Assembly (NCBI RefSeq): GCF_005576615.1
Contig: NZ_CP040332.1
Span: 124,001 to 188,000, forward strand
Direction: 5' to 3'
Source: Natrinema versiforme
GTDB lineage: Archaea > Halobacteriota > Halobacteria > Halobacteriales > Natrialbaceae
DNA length: 64,000 nt
The notes under the pieces are model-generated. The model was not told the origin of the DNA. It did no database searches and worked only from the letters and a program-made list of their open reading frames with translations. A program made the position numbers and the translations under genes. Numbering within the stretch: position 1 is the stretch's first letter; each line of letters begins with the position of its first letter. Below, one piece after another: positions 16,598-25,594 of the stretch.

Positions 16598-17950
16598 TCA
16601 GGGTTCGATTGGGTTCTCGACGCCGAACTGGAGCAGTTCGATGCCCGCATCGTCGAACCACGAGCGGTGCTCCTCGAGGGCGGCCACCGTCTCCTCGTGG
16701 GGGACCAGTTGGACGACCACGTCGGGCGACTCGCGCTCGAGGACCGAGCGCAACTCGTCGTAGGCCAGCGCGTCGACGTGGCGGTCGTAGTGGCGAACGC
16801 GGTAGCCGTCCTCGCGGACGTCAGTCACGATCTGCGATGCGGGGCTGTTCCGGCGGTCGTCGACGCCCGGTTTGTACGCGGCCCCGAGCGCGACGACCGT
16901 CGGGTCCGCGAGCGGGGCGAGCGTCCGGCGGATCTTGCGTGCAGCGACGGCCGGCATCTTGTCGTTGATCCGGCGCGCGGTCGTGATGAGGTTCGTGTGC
17001 TCCGGATCGACCTCGTTCAGGAACCACGGATCGATCGGGAGGCAGTGACCGCCGACGCCGATCCCCGGCCGAAGGATGTCGACCCGCGGGTGGTTGTTCG
17101 CGAGGTCGATCACCTCGCTCATGGCGACATCGAGTTCCTCCCCGATCAGGGCGAACTCGTTCGCGAGCGCGACGTTGACGTCCCGGTACGTGTTCTCCAT
17201 GAGCTTGCAGAGCTCGGCCGACAGCAGGTCGGTGTAGTAGACGTCACCCTCGAGGAACGGCTCGTAGATCGCCGCGGCGCGTCGCCGGCTCCGCTCGTCG
17301 ATCCCGCCGATGATGCGGTCGTTGGTGACGAGTTCGTCGAAGACGTTTCCCGGGAGGATCCGCTCCGGCGAGTGCGCGAGCTGGATGTCCTCGCCCGGCT
17401 CGAGCCCGGCGTCCTCGAGGACAGGCACGACCGTCTCCTCGCAGGTCAGCGGCGGCACCGTTGACTCCACGTTGACGATGTCGCCCGGCTCGAGATACGG
17501 CAGAATCGACTCGAGGGCCGCCTCGAGCGCCGAGAGGTCCGGGCTCTTGTTCGGCTCGGTCAGCGGCGTCGGGACCGAGATGACGAACGCGTCGCCGTCG
17601 GTCGGTTCGGTCCGCGCCTCGAGGTTTCGCTCGACCGCGTCGGTCGCCAGCAGCGCTTGCAGTTCGTCCTCGTCGAGGTTCAGGGTCCTGTCGTTGATCT
17701 CCCGGACGAGGCCCCCGTCGATGTCGACGCCGACGACTCGCTTGCCGTTGTTCGCGAGCAACAGCGCCAGCGGCAGCCCGACGAACCCGGTGCCGACGAC
17801 GACCACGTCCTCGATCGGCTCGAGCGCCGGATCGTCGCTGCCGGTGCGGGCGTCGCGGTTGCCGAGATTGTCACGGTCTCCATCACTGCCACTGTCTGCG
17901 GACCGCGCCGGTCCGCGCGGCCGCTCGGATCGCGGCTCACTCGAGGTCAT
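16598..17950 (-). CDS. wecC: UDP-N-acetyl-D-mannosamine dehydrogenase (nucleotide-sugar dehydrogenase)
   Basis: 450 residues. The NAD loop is VVVGTGFVGLPLALLLA after a low-complexity N-terminus of about 45 residues. The catalytic Cys is in GVGGHCLPIDPWFLNEV, the form typical of WecC rather than UDP-glucose dehydrogenase. The C-terminal UDP-binding domain includes GAAYKPGVDDRRNSPA. It performs two successive NAD oxidations of UDP-ManNAc to UDP-ManNAcA. Its natural partner WecB is encoded two genes away at 18922. The start overlaps the upstream epimerase gene by about 12 bases; a GTG at 17959 is an alternative start. Confidence 0.87.
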   Translation of the reverse strand: MTSSEPRSERPRGPARSADSGSDGDRDNLGNRDARTGSDDPALEPIEDVVVVGTGFVGLPLALLLANNGKRVVGVDIDGGLVREINDRTLNLDEDELQALLATDAVERNLEARTEPTDGDAFVISVPTPLTEPNKSPDLSALEAALESILPYLEPGDIVNVESTVPPLTCEETVVPVLEDAGLEPGEDIQLAHSPERILPGNVFDELVTNDRIIGGIDERSRRRAAAIYEPFLEGDVYYTDLLSAELCKLMENTYRDVNVALANEFALIGEELDVAMSEVIDLANNHPRVDILRPGIGVGGHCLPIDPWFLNEVDPEHTNLITTARRINDKMPAVAARKIRRTLAPLADPTVVALGAAYKPGVDDRRNSPASQIVTDVREDGYRVRHYDRHVDALAYDELRSVLERESPDVVVQLVPHEETVAALEEHRSWFDDAGIELLQFGVENPIEP

Positions 17951-18854
17951 AGTACTCACGCATCCAGTCGATCGTCCGCGGAATGCCCTCCTCGAGGGAG
18001 ACGCGCTGTTCGTGATCGAGGTCGCGTTTCGCCTTCTCGACGCTGGCTTTCTTGTTGAGTGTGTTGTGGGTCTCGGTTCCCCGATACTCGACCTGCTCGT
18101 CGTTCTTGCCGAGGTAGCCGAGCACCATGTCCGAGAGTTCCTTGATATTGTAGTACTCCTCGCCGGCGATGTTGTACACCTCTCCGGGGTGGAACGAGTC
18201 GATGACGTTCGCGAGCGTGCGTACGGTGTCGTCGATGTACGTGAACGAACGGTGGTGGTCCTCGTAGACGTGGTACGGCAGGTCGTGCAGCGCCCGGTAG
18301 CAGAACTTGCAGACGACGCTCCGGTACTCGCTGTACTTCTCGCCCGGCCCGTACGTGTTGAAAAATCGGACCCGGACGGACTCGGTCCCGTGCCGGTCGG
18401 CCGCGTTCATAATCTGTTGCTCGTTGACCCACTTCGAAATCGCGTAGTCGTTCAGCTGGCGCGGTCCCTCCTCGAGCGGCACGGATTCTTCCATCACGTC
18501 GTCGTAATCGCCGTACACCTCGCTGCTCGAGGAGAAGACCAGTCGGAAGTCGTGCTCGGCCTGCAACCGGCACACGTTCTTCGTCCCGACCGCGTTCGAC
18601 TGCCACATGGTCTCGTAGAAGTCCTCGCCGTTCTTCCGGCCGAACTCCGCGCCGAGGTGGTAGACGTAGTCGAACTCGCGGTCCTCGAAGACCCGCTCGA
18701 GTTGGCGGTACTCGCTGACGTCACAGCGGTAGTATCGGTCGCGTTCGTTCCACGGGAGGTCGGCCACCCAGACGTCGTGATCGCGTCCTTCGAGTTCGTC
18801 TGTCAACGGTGCACCGATCGCTCCCAGTCCTCCGATGACGAGCACTGATGCCAT
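17937..18854 (-). CDS. NAD-dependent epimerase/dehydratase
   Basis: 305-residue SDR. The cofactor loop is VIGGLGAIGAPLTDEL, the catalytic block is SSSSEVYGDYDD with Tyr-Lys in DYAISKWVNEQ, and FFNTYGPGEKYSEYRSVVCKF is typical of the sugar epimerase branch. First gene of a - strand operon (epimerase, WecC, GT4). The start at 18854 is 67 bases from the stop of the WecB gene, which lies upstream on the same strand. Substrate not identified. Confidence 0.86.
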   Translation of the reverse strand: MASVLVIGGLGAIGAPLTDELEGRDHDVWVADLPWNERDRYYRCDVSEYRQLERVFEDREFDYVYHLGAEFGRKNGEDFYETMWQSNAVGTKNVCRLQAEHDFRLVFSSSSEVYGDYDDVMEESVPLEEGPRQLNDYAISKWVNEQQIMNAADRHGTESVRVRFFNTYGPGEKYSEYRSVVCKFCYRALHDLPYHVYEDHHRSFTYIDDTVRTLANVIDSFHPGEVYNIAGEEYYNIKELSDMVLGYLGKNDEQVEYRGTETHNTLNKKASVEKAKRDLDHEQRVSLEEGIPRTIDWMREYYDLE

Positions 18855-18921
18855 GTTCCCACGCTCTACAAGCAGTGGTAATTACCTTGCGGCGGTTGGA
18901 GCGGCGAAACGGGCCGATATG

Positions 18922-20001
18922 TCAGAGTAGGGCGTCCAAAATCCGGTCCGCGGCGGTGCCGTCCCCGAACGGGTTCGGCCACTCCCCGTCGCGATCGACC
19001 ATCGCCTCGGCTCCCTCGACGATCGCCGTCCGGTCGGTACCGACCAGGCGGTTCGCGCCAATGTCGATCGTCTCCGGCCGTTCGGTGTTGTCCCGAACCG
19101 TGAGACACGGCGTTTCCAGGATACACGTCTCCTCCTGGACGCCGCCGGAGTCCGTAATCGCGAGCCGCGCGTGGTCCTCGAGGGTCAGGAAGTCGAGGAA
19201 ATCGAGCGGGGGAACGAGCCGGATCGAGTCGGGGACCGACCGGTCGAGGTCCTCGAGATTCTCTCGCGCTCGCGGATGGATCGGGTAGACGACCTCGCGG
19301 TCAGTCCGCTCTGCGAACTCGCCGACGCCCGCGAGGATGCCTCCGAAGCGGTCGGGATCGTCGACGTTCTCCGCCCGGTGGGCGGTAAGCAGGTAGAACT
19401 CGCCGGACTCGAGGTCGCGGTCCTCGAGGACCGTGCTCTTCCGGGCCGCGAGGTCGCGGTGCTGCGAGACGGCGTCGACGATCGTGTTTCCGGTGACGAC
19501 GACCCGCTCGTCGTCGATCCCCTCCGCCGCGAGCAGCCGGGCCGACTCGTCGGTCGGCGCGAAGCGGTAGTTCGACACGTGATCGGCCAGCACTCGGTTA
19601 ATCTCCTCGGGCATGCTCCGGTCGAAGCTCCGCAGCCCCGCCTCGACGTGGGCGAGCGAGGGCTCGAGTTTGCTCGTCGCGATCGCACCGGCCAGCGCCG
19701 AGTTCGTGTCGCCGTGGACGATCACGTGATCCGGTCGCGTCTCGGTGAGGATCGATTCGATACCGCGGATCATCTCGGCCGTCTGTGCGCCGTGATCGTC
19801 CGAGCCGACCTCGAGGTTGTGCGTCGGCGTCGGTAACTCGAGTTGCTCGAAGAAGACGGTATCGAGCGAGTCCGAGTAGTGTTGTCCGGTGTGGACGACG
19901 ACGTACGGAACGTCCCGATCGTCACACGCCCGAATGAGCGGCGAGAGCTTGATGATCTCCGGACGCGTTCCCAGCACGAACGCGATTCTGGGGGCAGCCA
20001 T
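18922..20001 (-). CDS. wecB: Non-hydrolysing UDP-N-acetylglucosamine 2-epimerase
   Basis: 359 residues with the family landmarks RIAFVLGTRPEIIKLSPLIR at the N-terminus, HTGQHYSDSLDTVFFEQL, VHGDTNSALAGA, HVEAGLRSFD and SGGVQEETCILETP. It interconverts UDP-GlcNAc and UDP-ManNAc in the cytoplasm and feeds WecC, giving UDP-ManNAcA for glycan assembly. ATG 20001 gives the conserved N-terminus; a GTG at 20019 would add six residues. Confidence 0.93.
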   Translation of the reverse strand: MAAPRIAFVLGTRPEIIKLSPLIRACDDRDVPYVVVHTGQHYSDSLDTVFFEQLELPTPTHNLEVGSDDHGAQTAEMIRGIESILTETRPDHVIVHGDTNSALAGAIATSKLEPSLAHVEAGLRSFDRSMPEEINRVLADHVSNYRFAPTDESARLLAAEGIDDERVVVTGNTIVDAVSQHRDLAARKSTVLEDRDLESGEFYLLTAHRAENVDDPDRFGGILAGVGEFAERTDREVVYPIHPRARENLEDLDRSVPDSIRLVPPLDFLDFLTLEDHARLAITDSGGVQEETCILETPCLTVRDNTERPETIDIGANRLVGTDRTAIVEGAEAMVDRDGEWPNPFGDGTAADRILDALL

Positions 20002-20086
20002 GTGTTGTCGCGGTATCACATCGACGGTAAAGAATCCTCAGTGCGTAACGAGACGCTTCGTCTCACTGCCACTCTATTGGGCGTCC

Positions 20087-21274
20087 CTACCGAGTCCCTC
20101 CCGCTCGAGTGACCGCGGGCGCAGCCTCGCTCCCGCGGGCCGCCACGTACAGCTCGCGGTGGCGGTCGACACAGTGATCCACCGAAAACAGCGTTTCGGC
20201 GCGGTCTCGAGCCGCCACACCCCGTCGACGCCGCTCCGCGGGGGAGTCGAGCGCGTCGCAGATCGCGTCCGCGAGGGCCGCCGGGTCGGCCGGAGGAACG
20301 ACCCAGCCGTGCGTGCCGTCCTCGAGTTGCTCCGGGACGCCGCCGACGCGCGTCGCGACGATTCCCGATTCCATCGCCATGGCCTCCAGTACGGCGATCG
20401 GACACGCCTCCGTCACCGAGGGCAGGACGAACACGTCGAACGACGAGAGGAGCCGCGGCACGTCCGATCGGTGCCCGAGGAATCGCACGGTCTCCTCGAG
20501 GTCCAGCCGGGACCGGAGCCGCCCCAATCGCTCGGCGTACCCCCGTCGCGACTCGAGTATCTTCCCGGCGACGGGCACGACGACTGAGCCGATTCGATCG
20601 TGGACGCGTGCGATCGCCCGAAGCAAGTACTCGTGGCCCTTGACGGGGTTGATGTTGCCGACGGTGCCGACGATCGGCACGCCCTCGGCGACTCCCAGTT
20701 CCTCGCGGAGCGACTGCTCGCCGGCCGCCACCGTCGTCGGATCGAACTCGGCCACGTCGACCGGCGGGTACACCGTCCGCGTCCGGACCGACCCGTCGAA
20801 GAAGTAGTCGCCGACCGCGTCCGCGGCGAGCGCGATCTCGTCCGCGGTGGCTCGAGCGAGGCGGGCCATCCCGCGGGCGAGCGGCCGCGGGGTCCCGGTA
20901 TCGTTGAAGAACCAGGCCAGCGGCGTGTCCGTACGCCGGGCGGCGACCGCGGCCGGGAACGAGAGCGTCATGCTCGCGTGGACCACGTCGATGTCCCGGC
21001 GCTCGATCGTCGCCGCGAGCCGGGCGATCGACGGGAGCAGTCGGGCGGCAAAGCGCGCGTTCGCGAGCACGTTCCGGGGCGGCCGTAACTGCGGCGGCCC
21101 GGGCCGGACGACCTCGAACCCGCGGTCGGCAGCCAGTCGCTCGAACGCGTCGTCACCGTCCGGCAGGTGAAACACCGTCTCGATGCCGCGGTCGCGCAGC
21201 CCCTCCGCGACGGCCAGCGATCGGCGCTGGGGACCGCCCACGCGGGGGTCGGCGAGGCTATTGAGAACCCGCAT
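20087..21274 (-). CDS. Glycosyltransferase family 4
   Basis: 395 residues, GT-B fold. The N-terminus MRVLNSLADPRVGGPQRRSL contains the GG acceptor loop. The C-terminal half has GTVGNINPVKGHEYLLRAI, LSSFDVFVLPSVTEACPIAV and EAMAMESGIVATRVGGVPE, the EX7E region of GT4 enzymes. Cytoplasmic or membrane-associated transfer of a sugar from a nucleotide donor. ATG 21274 was preferred over the upstream in-frame start because residues before it are non-homologous and overlap the next gene. It lies between WecB and a sulfatase-like gene on the same strand. Confidence 0.9.
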   Translation of the reverse strand: MRVLNSLADPRVGGPQRRSLAVAEGLRDRGIETVFHLPDGDDAFERLAADRGFEVVRPGPPQLRPPRNVLANARFAARLLPSIARLAATIERRDIDVVHASMTLSFPAAVAARRTDTPLAWFFNDTGTPRPLARGMARLARATADEIALAADAVGDYFFDGSVRTRTVYPPVDVAEFDPTTVAAGEQSLREELGVAEGVPIVGTVGNINPVKGHEYLLRAIARVHDRIGSVVVPVAGKILESRRGYAERLGRLRSRLDLEETVRFLGHRSDVPRLLSSFDVFVLPSVTEACPIAVLEAMAMESGIVATRVGGVPEQLEDGTHGWVVPPADPAALADAICDALDSPAERRRRGVAARDRAETLFSVDHCVDRHRELYVAARGSEAAPAVTRAGGTR

Positions 21275-21407
21275 TCGTGATCGGTGCGTTCGATCCGAAC
21301 CCGCATAAAACGTACCGACGGACCGCGAGCGAACTCGGTACCTACGCTCAGCCGACGCCGCGGGAGACAGCCGTAAGGCGACGCTATGCCGACTCGAGGC
21401 GGGCGGC

Positions 21408-22640
21408 TTACGTGTATCCGAGATCGCGAAGGCGCTGCTCGGCCCCGTCCGAGAGCGACACCTGTTCACCGGCGACGGCACCTTCCGCCAGCCGCTCGAG
21501 CCGTTGCTCCGCTTCGCGTTCGGAAAACGACGGCTCGCCGTAGCGACTCGAGGCGCTGTCGGCGTACGCGCCGACCGCAGTCGGGAGGTTCCGGCGGACG
21601 TACCCCCGCTTCGCGCTCGCGACCGTCTTCCCGGCGAGGACGAGCAGCCGTTCGGGAAGCGACGTCCGGGCGAACGCGTAACCCCCGTCGGCGTCCCAGA
21701 GACCCTCGTAGTGGAGCGAGCCGGAGCCGACCGGCAGCGACGACGGCAGCACCCGGTTCTCGTATGTGCAGGGTCGGGGCTCGTCCGTGAGCGACCGCGC
21801 CGCCGATCGGCCGTCGAACTGCGTCCGGTCGTTCGGCTCCTCGACGCCGAGCACGTCGAGGACCGTCGGGAGCAGGTCGGCGTGATGGAACACGGCGTCG
21901 TCGACCGCGGCCGTCGGCAGCTCCGGGTGGAACAGCGCCATCGGCACGTAGACGAGTTCGGGCCGCATCGGCGAGCTGTGCCCGAGTTCGCCGCCTTCGC
22001 CGAGCAACTCGCCGTGGTCCGAGGTGTAGATGACGAGCGTGTCCTCGAGACGCCCCGTCTCCTCGAGGCGATCCAACCGTTCGAAGAAGCGTTCCACGTC
22101 CAGTTCGACGCTCCGCCGATACTCCTCCTGAAGCGTCGCCGTGTCGGCCGCTCGCCGCCGCCGGAAGTAGTCCGATGCGGTCCCCGAGAAGTCGCCGTAC
22201 GGCGCGTGGCCGCCCGGCCCCCGCTCCATCGCGACGAACGGCGACTCGAGGCCCTCGAGCGGGTCGTCGACGGCCGGCGGCTCGACGCCGAGGACGGTAT
22301 GGATCGGGTCGACGGCGTTGCCGTGTTCCCGTTCGGCGTACGCGAAGATCGAGTTGACGAACCGCGTTTCGTGTCCCGGCACGTCGAACAGTCGGAAGGC
22401 GTCGGCCGACAGTCGGTGATTGAACGTTACGACCCCGTGAGTCGTCGGGTAGCGACCGGTCGCGAGCGAGGCGAACGAACTCGGACTGTGCGTCGAGGCG
22501 CTCACCGATCGCACCGTGGCCGCCCGGTCGGTCACCCGATCGGGCACGGCGTCCCATCGCACGGCGTCGCCGACGTAGACGAAGACGTTCTCGACATCGA
22601 GCGACTCGAGGGCCCGCTCGAGCGTACGGCTGGATGACAT
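21408..22640 (-). CDS. Sulfatase-like hydrolase/transferase (alkaline phosphatase superfamily)
   Basis: 410 residues. Metal-binding Asp lies in NVFVYVGDAVRWDAV; the nucleophile region is STHSPSSFASLATGRYPTTH, where the sulfatase CxPxR motif is absent and a Thr or Ser would be the nucleophile; the second metal site is VIYTSDHGELLGEGG with downstream ELGHSS. Without the Cys/Ser-x-Pro-x-Arg formylglycine motif this is more likely a phospho- or phosphotransfer enzyme than a classical sulfatase. No signal peptide, so it may act in the cytoplasm. In the glycan locus it may trim or transfer a phosphorylated or sulfated substituent. Confidence 0.82.
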   Translation of the reverse strand: MSSSRTLERALESLDVENVFVYVGDAVRWDAVPDRVTDRAATVRSVSASTHSPSSFASLATGRYPTTHGVVTFNHRLSADAFRLFDVPGHETRFVNSIFAYAEREHGNAVDPIHTVLGVEPPAVDDPLEGLESPFVAMERGPGGHAPYGDFSGTASDYFRRRRAADTATLQEEYRRSVELDVERFFERLDRLEETGRLEDTLVIYTSDHGELLGEGGELGHSSPMRPELVYVPMALFHPELPTAAVDDAVFHHADLLPTVLDVLGVEEPNDRTQFDGRSAARSLTDEPRPCTYENRVLPSSLPVGSGSLHYEGLWDADGGYAFARTSLPERLLVLAGKTVASAKRGYVRRNLPTAVGAYADSASSRYGEPSFSEREAEQRLERLAEGAVAGEQVSLSDGAEQRLRDLGYT

Positions 22641-22775
22641 CGTCGCCCCGTATCATCCACTCCGTAACGAAGGTTTCGGTGAAACCTGTCCCTTATCGCT
22701 ATTGGAGATCGACTGTGTCGGTATCTGACTGACTACTCGGCCGACGGTTGCGACACGGATACAGGGAAACCGGTC

Positions 22776-24218
22776 TTAGAGCGGAATGCCGGACGCGTCC
22801 AGCGGAACGTTCCGCCGCACGGTCGAGCGAAACCGGGACGATTGAACGAACAGACAGAGGAAATACACCCCGGCACCGACGGCGACGAGGACGGCGAGGG
22901 ACACGTATTCGTTGAGCAGCGGGCCGCGACTCGTCTCGAGACGGAGTCCCGCGTAGACAACGGCGGACATCACGCCGGCGGACAGCCACTGATACGCTAT
23001 TTCCCGTCCCGGGATCGTCAGCGGGAGTTCCGCGTTGAGGTAATGCGCCGCCAACGCGAACCCGATCGCGGCCGAGAGCGCGGTCGCGACTGCGGCGCCG
23101 ATCCAGCCGTAGAGAGAGATCAACACGACGTTGAGGACGATATTGCTCGCCACGAACACGATGTTCGTTCGGAACGAGAGATCCGGGCGATCGATGGCGT
23201 TGAGGGCGTTTACCAGTTGGCGCTGATAACTGTACACGAGAACGGCCGCGACGAGGATCCACATGACGGTCGCTCCGGCGGCGAACTCCTCACCGTAGAT
23301 CCGCAGGATACGATCACCGAGTAAGACGCTCCCGCAGAGTCCGGGGATCAGAAAGAGGCCCGTATACGCGATCGAGACGTTGACCAGATCGGTTATCGCC
23401 CCCGTCTCGCCCTCGGCCGAGAGTTTACTCATTTCCGGGAAGAGCGTAGCTCTGATCGACGAGCCGAAGATATCGAGGAGTTTGGCGATCGACCACGCTA
23501 CGGAATAAATGCCGACCAGTCCGGACGGAACGAACGCACCCAGGACGAGGATATCGGCGTTGCTGAACGAGCGCGCCCGGAGCGACCCGAACCACGAGAA
23601 TTTGGCGAAGTCGAAGACGCTGGCGAAGTGACGTCGCCTCGGCACGCCGTAGTTGACGGAGAACAGAACGAACGTGATCGCACCGGCACAGAGACCGGCG
23701 ACCGCGTAGCCGACGAACATACCGGCCAACCCGTATCCGACGGCGACGAGCCCGATCTGTAGCAGGGCCTGACCGAGTTTTCGACCCAAGGAGACGAATC
23801 CCGAGACGTGAACGAGGCGGTAGCCGTTCAGCACGGCGATAGCGTACTCGAAGAACAGACTGGCGAAAAAGAGCAACGCGATCAGACTCGCGGCCTGCAC
23901 GCCGACGTACGCGTTCAGATGCTCTCTGAACAGGAATATCGCCGCGGACAGCGCCGCGATCGGAATCGCGAGCATCACCGCACCGGCGACGACGAACGCC
24001 CCCCGGTCGTCCCCCTCGCTCAGCCGTTTCGTGACTGCAGTCGTGATCCCGAACTGCCCCCCAATCTTCAACCAGAGGACGACCGCTATCGCCAGCGTGT
24101 AGATACCGTATCTCTCCGCACCGAGCACTCGAGCGAAGTACACCGTCGAGAGGAACCCGATTACCGTGGCCACGACCGTCGTCCCGTAGTAGACGAGCGA
24201 GGTTTGACCGAGCTTCAT
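22776..24218 (-). CDS. Oligosaccharide flippase (Wzx/MATE-like)
   Basis: 480 residues with about 12-14 hydrophobic segments, starting MKLGQTSLVYYGTTVVATVI with the FLSTVYFARVLGAERYGIYT motif typical of polysaccharide flippases (RfbX/Wzx family). It would move lipid-linked oligosaccharide across the cytoplasmic membrane. It is the first gene of the - strand block and is divergent from the GT4 gene at 24503, with a 284-base intergenic region containing an AT-rich stretch (agtataaagg near 24314). Confidence 0.92.
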   Translation of the reverse strand: MKLGQTSLVYYGTTVVATVIGFLSTVYFARVLGAERYGIYTLAIAVVLWLKIGGQFGITTAVTKRLSEGDDRGAFVVAGAVMLAIPIAALSAAIFLFREHLNAYVGVQAASLIALLFFASLFFEYAIAVLNGYRLVHVSGFVSLGRKLGQALLQIGLVAVGYGLAGMFVGYAVAGLCAGAITFVLFSVNYGVPRRRHFASVFDFAKFSWFGSLRARSFSNADILVLGAFVPSGLVGIYSVAWSIAKLLDIFGSSIRATLFPEMSKLSAEGETGAITDLVNVSIAYTGLFLIPGLCGSVLLGDRILRIYGEEFAAGATVMWILVAAVLVYSYQRQLVNALNAIDRPDLSFRTNIVFVASNIVLNVVLISLYGWIGAAVATALSAAIGFALAAHYLNAELPLTIPGREIAYQWLSAGVMSAVVYAGLRLETSRGPLLNEYVSLAVLVAVGAGVYFLCLFVQSSRFRSTVRRNVPLDASGIPL

Positions 24219-24502
24219 CGTTCACCGGACACCCGTTCTATCGACGTCGACGGGACGTACCCGAACAGGGTCTCGAAGGAATGGCATTTTGCTGTCGGCC
24301 GTAACGCGATGCCAGTATAAAGGAAATGGTCGATAGCAATAACTACTGATACGAAAAGCCATTCTTACCGGAATCGAACCGTGTCCGTAACTCGTACGCG
24401 TCGGGCGATGCGGGGAAAACACTAAACGGAATTGTCTCGTCTCTCGGCGTACGCGAGCGGTTCGACGTGACGACAGCCGGCGCGGACTCTGGAACGAAAC
24501 AC

Positions 24503-25594
24503 ATGAACGTATTGGGATTTACGGCCCACCGAGCTGAGAAGTTCCGACAACCGTTCGAAACCCTCGGCGGGAGCTGTGACTACATCTCCGTCGCGGACCG
24601 GAACGGGTTCGATCGGTACAGGACGATGCTCGTCACGGGCGCTCGCACGATCAAACGCGAGCGGCCGGACGCCCTCTTGGCGAACGGAGCGGATCTCGTC
24701 GGATTCGTCGCGATCCTTCTCGGGATCGTCTTCGATACGCCCGTCGTGATCCGCCACGGCGGGGATCTGTGGCGACAACGCACCGAGAAGCGACGCGAGC
24801 AGTTACGGCGGCGGGAGTATGTCGGCTATCTCAGTTTCTGCGGTCTCGCGGTGCTGAACGCGATCACGTATCGCCTCGCAGACGGGTATATCGTCGTCTC
24901 CGAGGAGTTACGGGAGATAACACACGAGAAGACCTCGTGTCCGCGATCGCGGATCAAGGTCGTCCCACCGCATATCGAGGTCGACCGGTTCGAGCCCGGC
25001 GAGCAGCGAACGGCAGCGTGTGCGCCCGACGCCGAAAACGTCGCCCTCACGGTCACGAATCTACGATATCAGGGGAAGTTTCTGGGCGCTCGAGACTGCG
25101 TCGACGAAATAACCGGTCTCCTCCGGGAGAACCCCGACACCGCATATATCATCGCGGGCGGCGGGTTGTACTACGACGAGCTCGTCCGGTACGTCGAGGC
25201 GGTGTCGTCTCCGTCGGTCAGAGACCGGATTCACACGCCGGGCCACGTCGCCGATATCGAAGCGCTGTACGGGCTCGCGGACGCGTTCGTCTACGTCTCG
25301 TACATCGACGGCTACCCGAACGTCGTTCTGGAGGCGCAGGCGGCGGGCCTGCCGGTTATCTCGAACCCGGCCCACGGGATGCCGATGCAGATCGACCACG
25401 GTGAAACCGGGTTCCTGGTCGACCCGTCTACCGAGGGCTCGATACGGGAGCCGCTCGAGCGCCTCTTCGAACGGCCGGACGTGAGCAGACGGATCGGCAC
25501 GCGGTCGATCGAACGCGTTCGCCGGGAGAACACCGCAGACGCGATCGCCACGGAACTCGTGGACGCGATCGGAGAGATCCATGCGCGGGTATAG
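24503..25594 (+). CDS. Glycosyltransferase family 4
   Basis: 363 residues, GT-B fold. It begins MNVLGFTAHRAEKFRQPFET, has the inter-domain VVPPHIEVDRFEPGE, and the donor-binding region FVYVSYIDGYPNVVLEAQAA with GLPVISNPAHGMPMQI. Start ATG 24503 gives the natural beta-strand N-terminus; a GTG at 24467 is in frame. Its last 14 bases overlap the following membrane-protein gene, so the two are co-translated. Confidence 0.88.
   Translation: MNVLGFTAHRAEKFRQPFETLGGSCDYISVADRNGFDRYRTMLVTGARTIKRERPDALLANGADLVGFVAILLGIVFDTPVVIRHGGDLWRQRTEKRREQLRRREYVGYLSFCGLAVLNAITYRLADGYIVVSEELREITHEKTSCPRSRIKVVPPHIEVDRFEPGEQRTAACAPDAENVALTVTNLRYQGKFLGARDCVDEITGLLRENPDTAYIIAGGGLYYDELVRYVEAVSSPSVRDRIHTPGHVADIEALYGLADAFVYVSYIDGYPNVVLEAQAAGLPVISNPAHGMPMQIDHGETGFLVDPSTEGSIREPLERLFERPDVSRRIGTRSIERVRRENTADAIATELVDAIGEIHARV

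Noticed and set aside
17310-18848. 512-codon + strand frame opposite the WecC and epimerase genes
   Set aside because: Antisense to two genes with clear catalytic motifs; low-complexity Ser/Arg composition in the first part.
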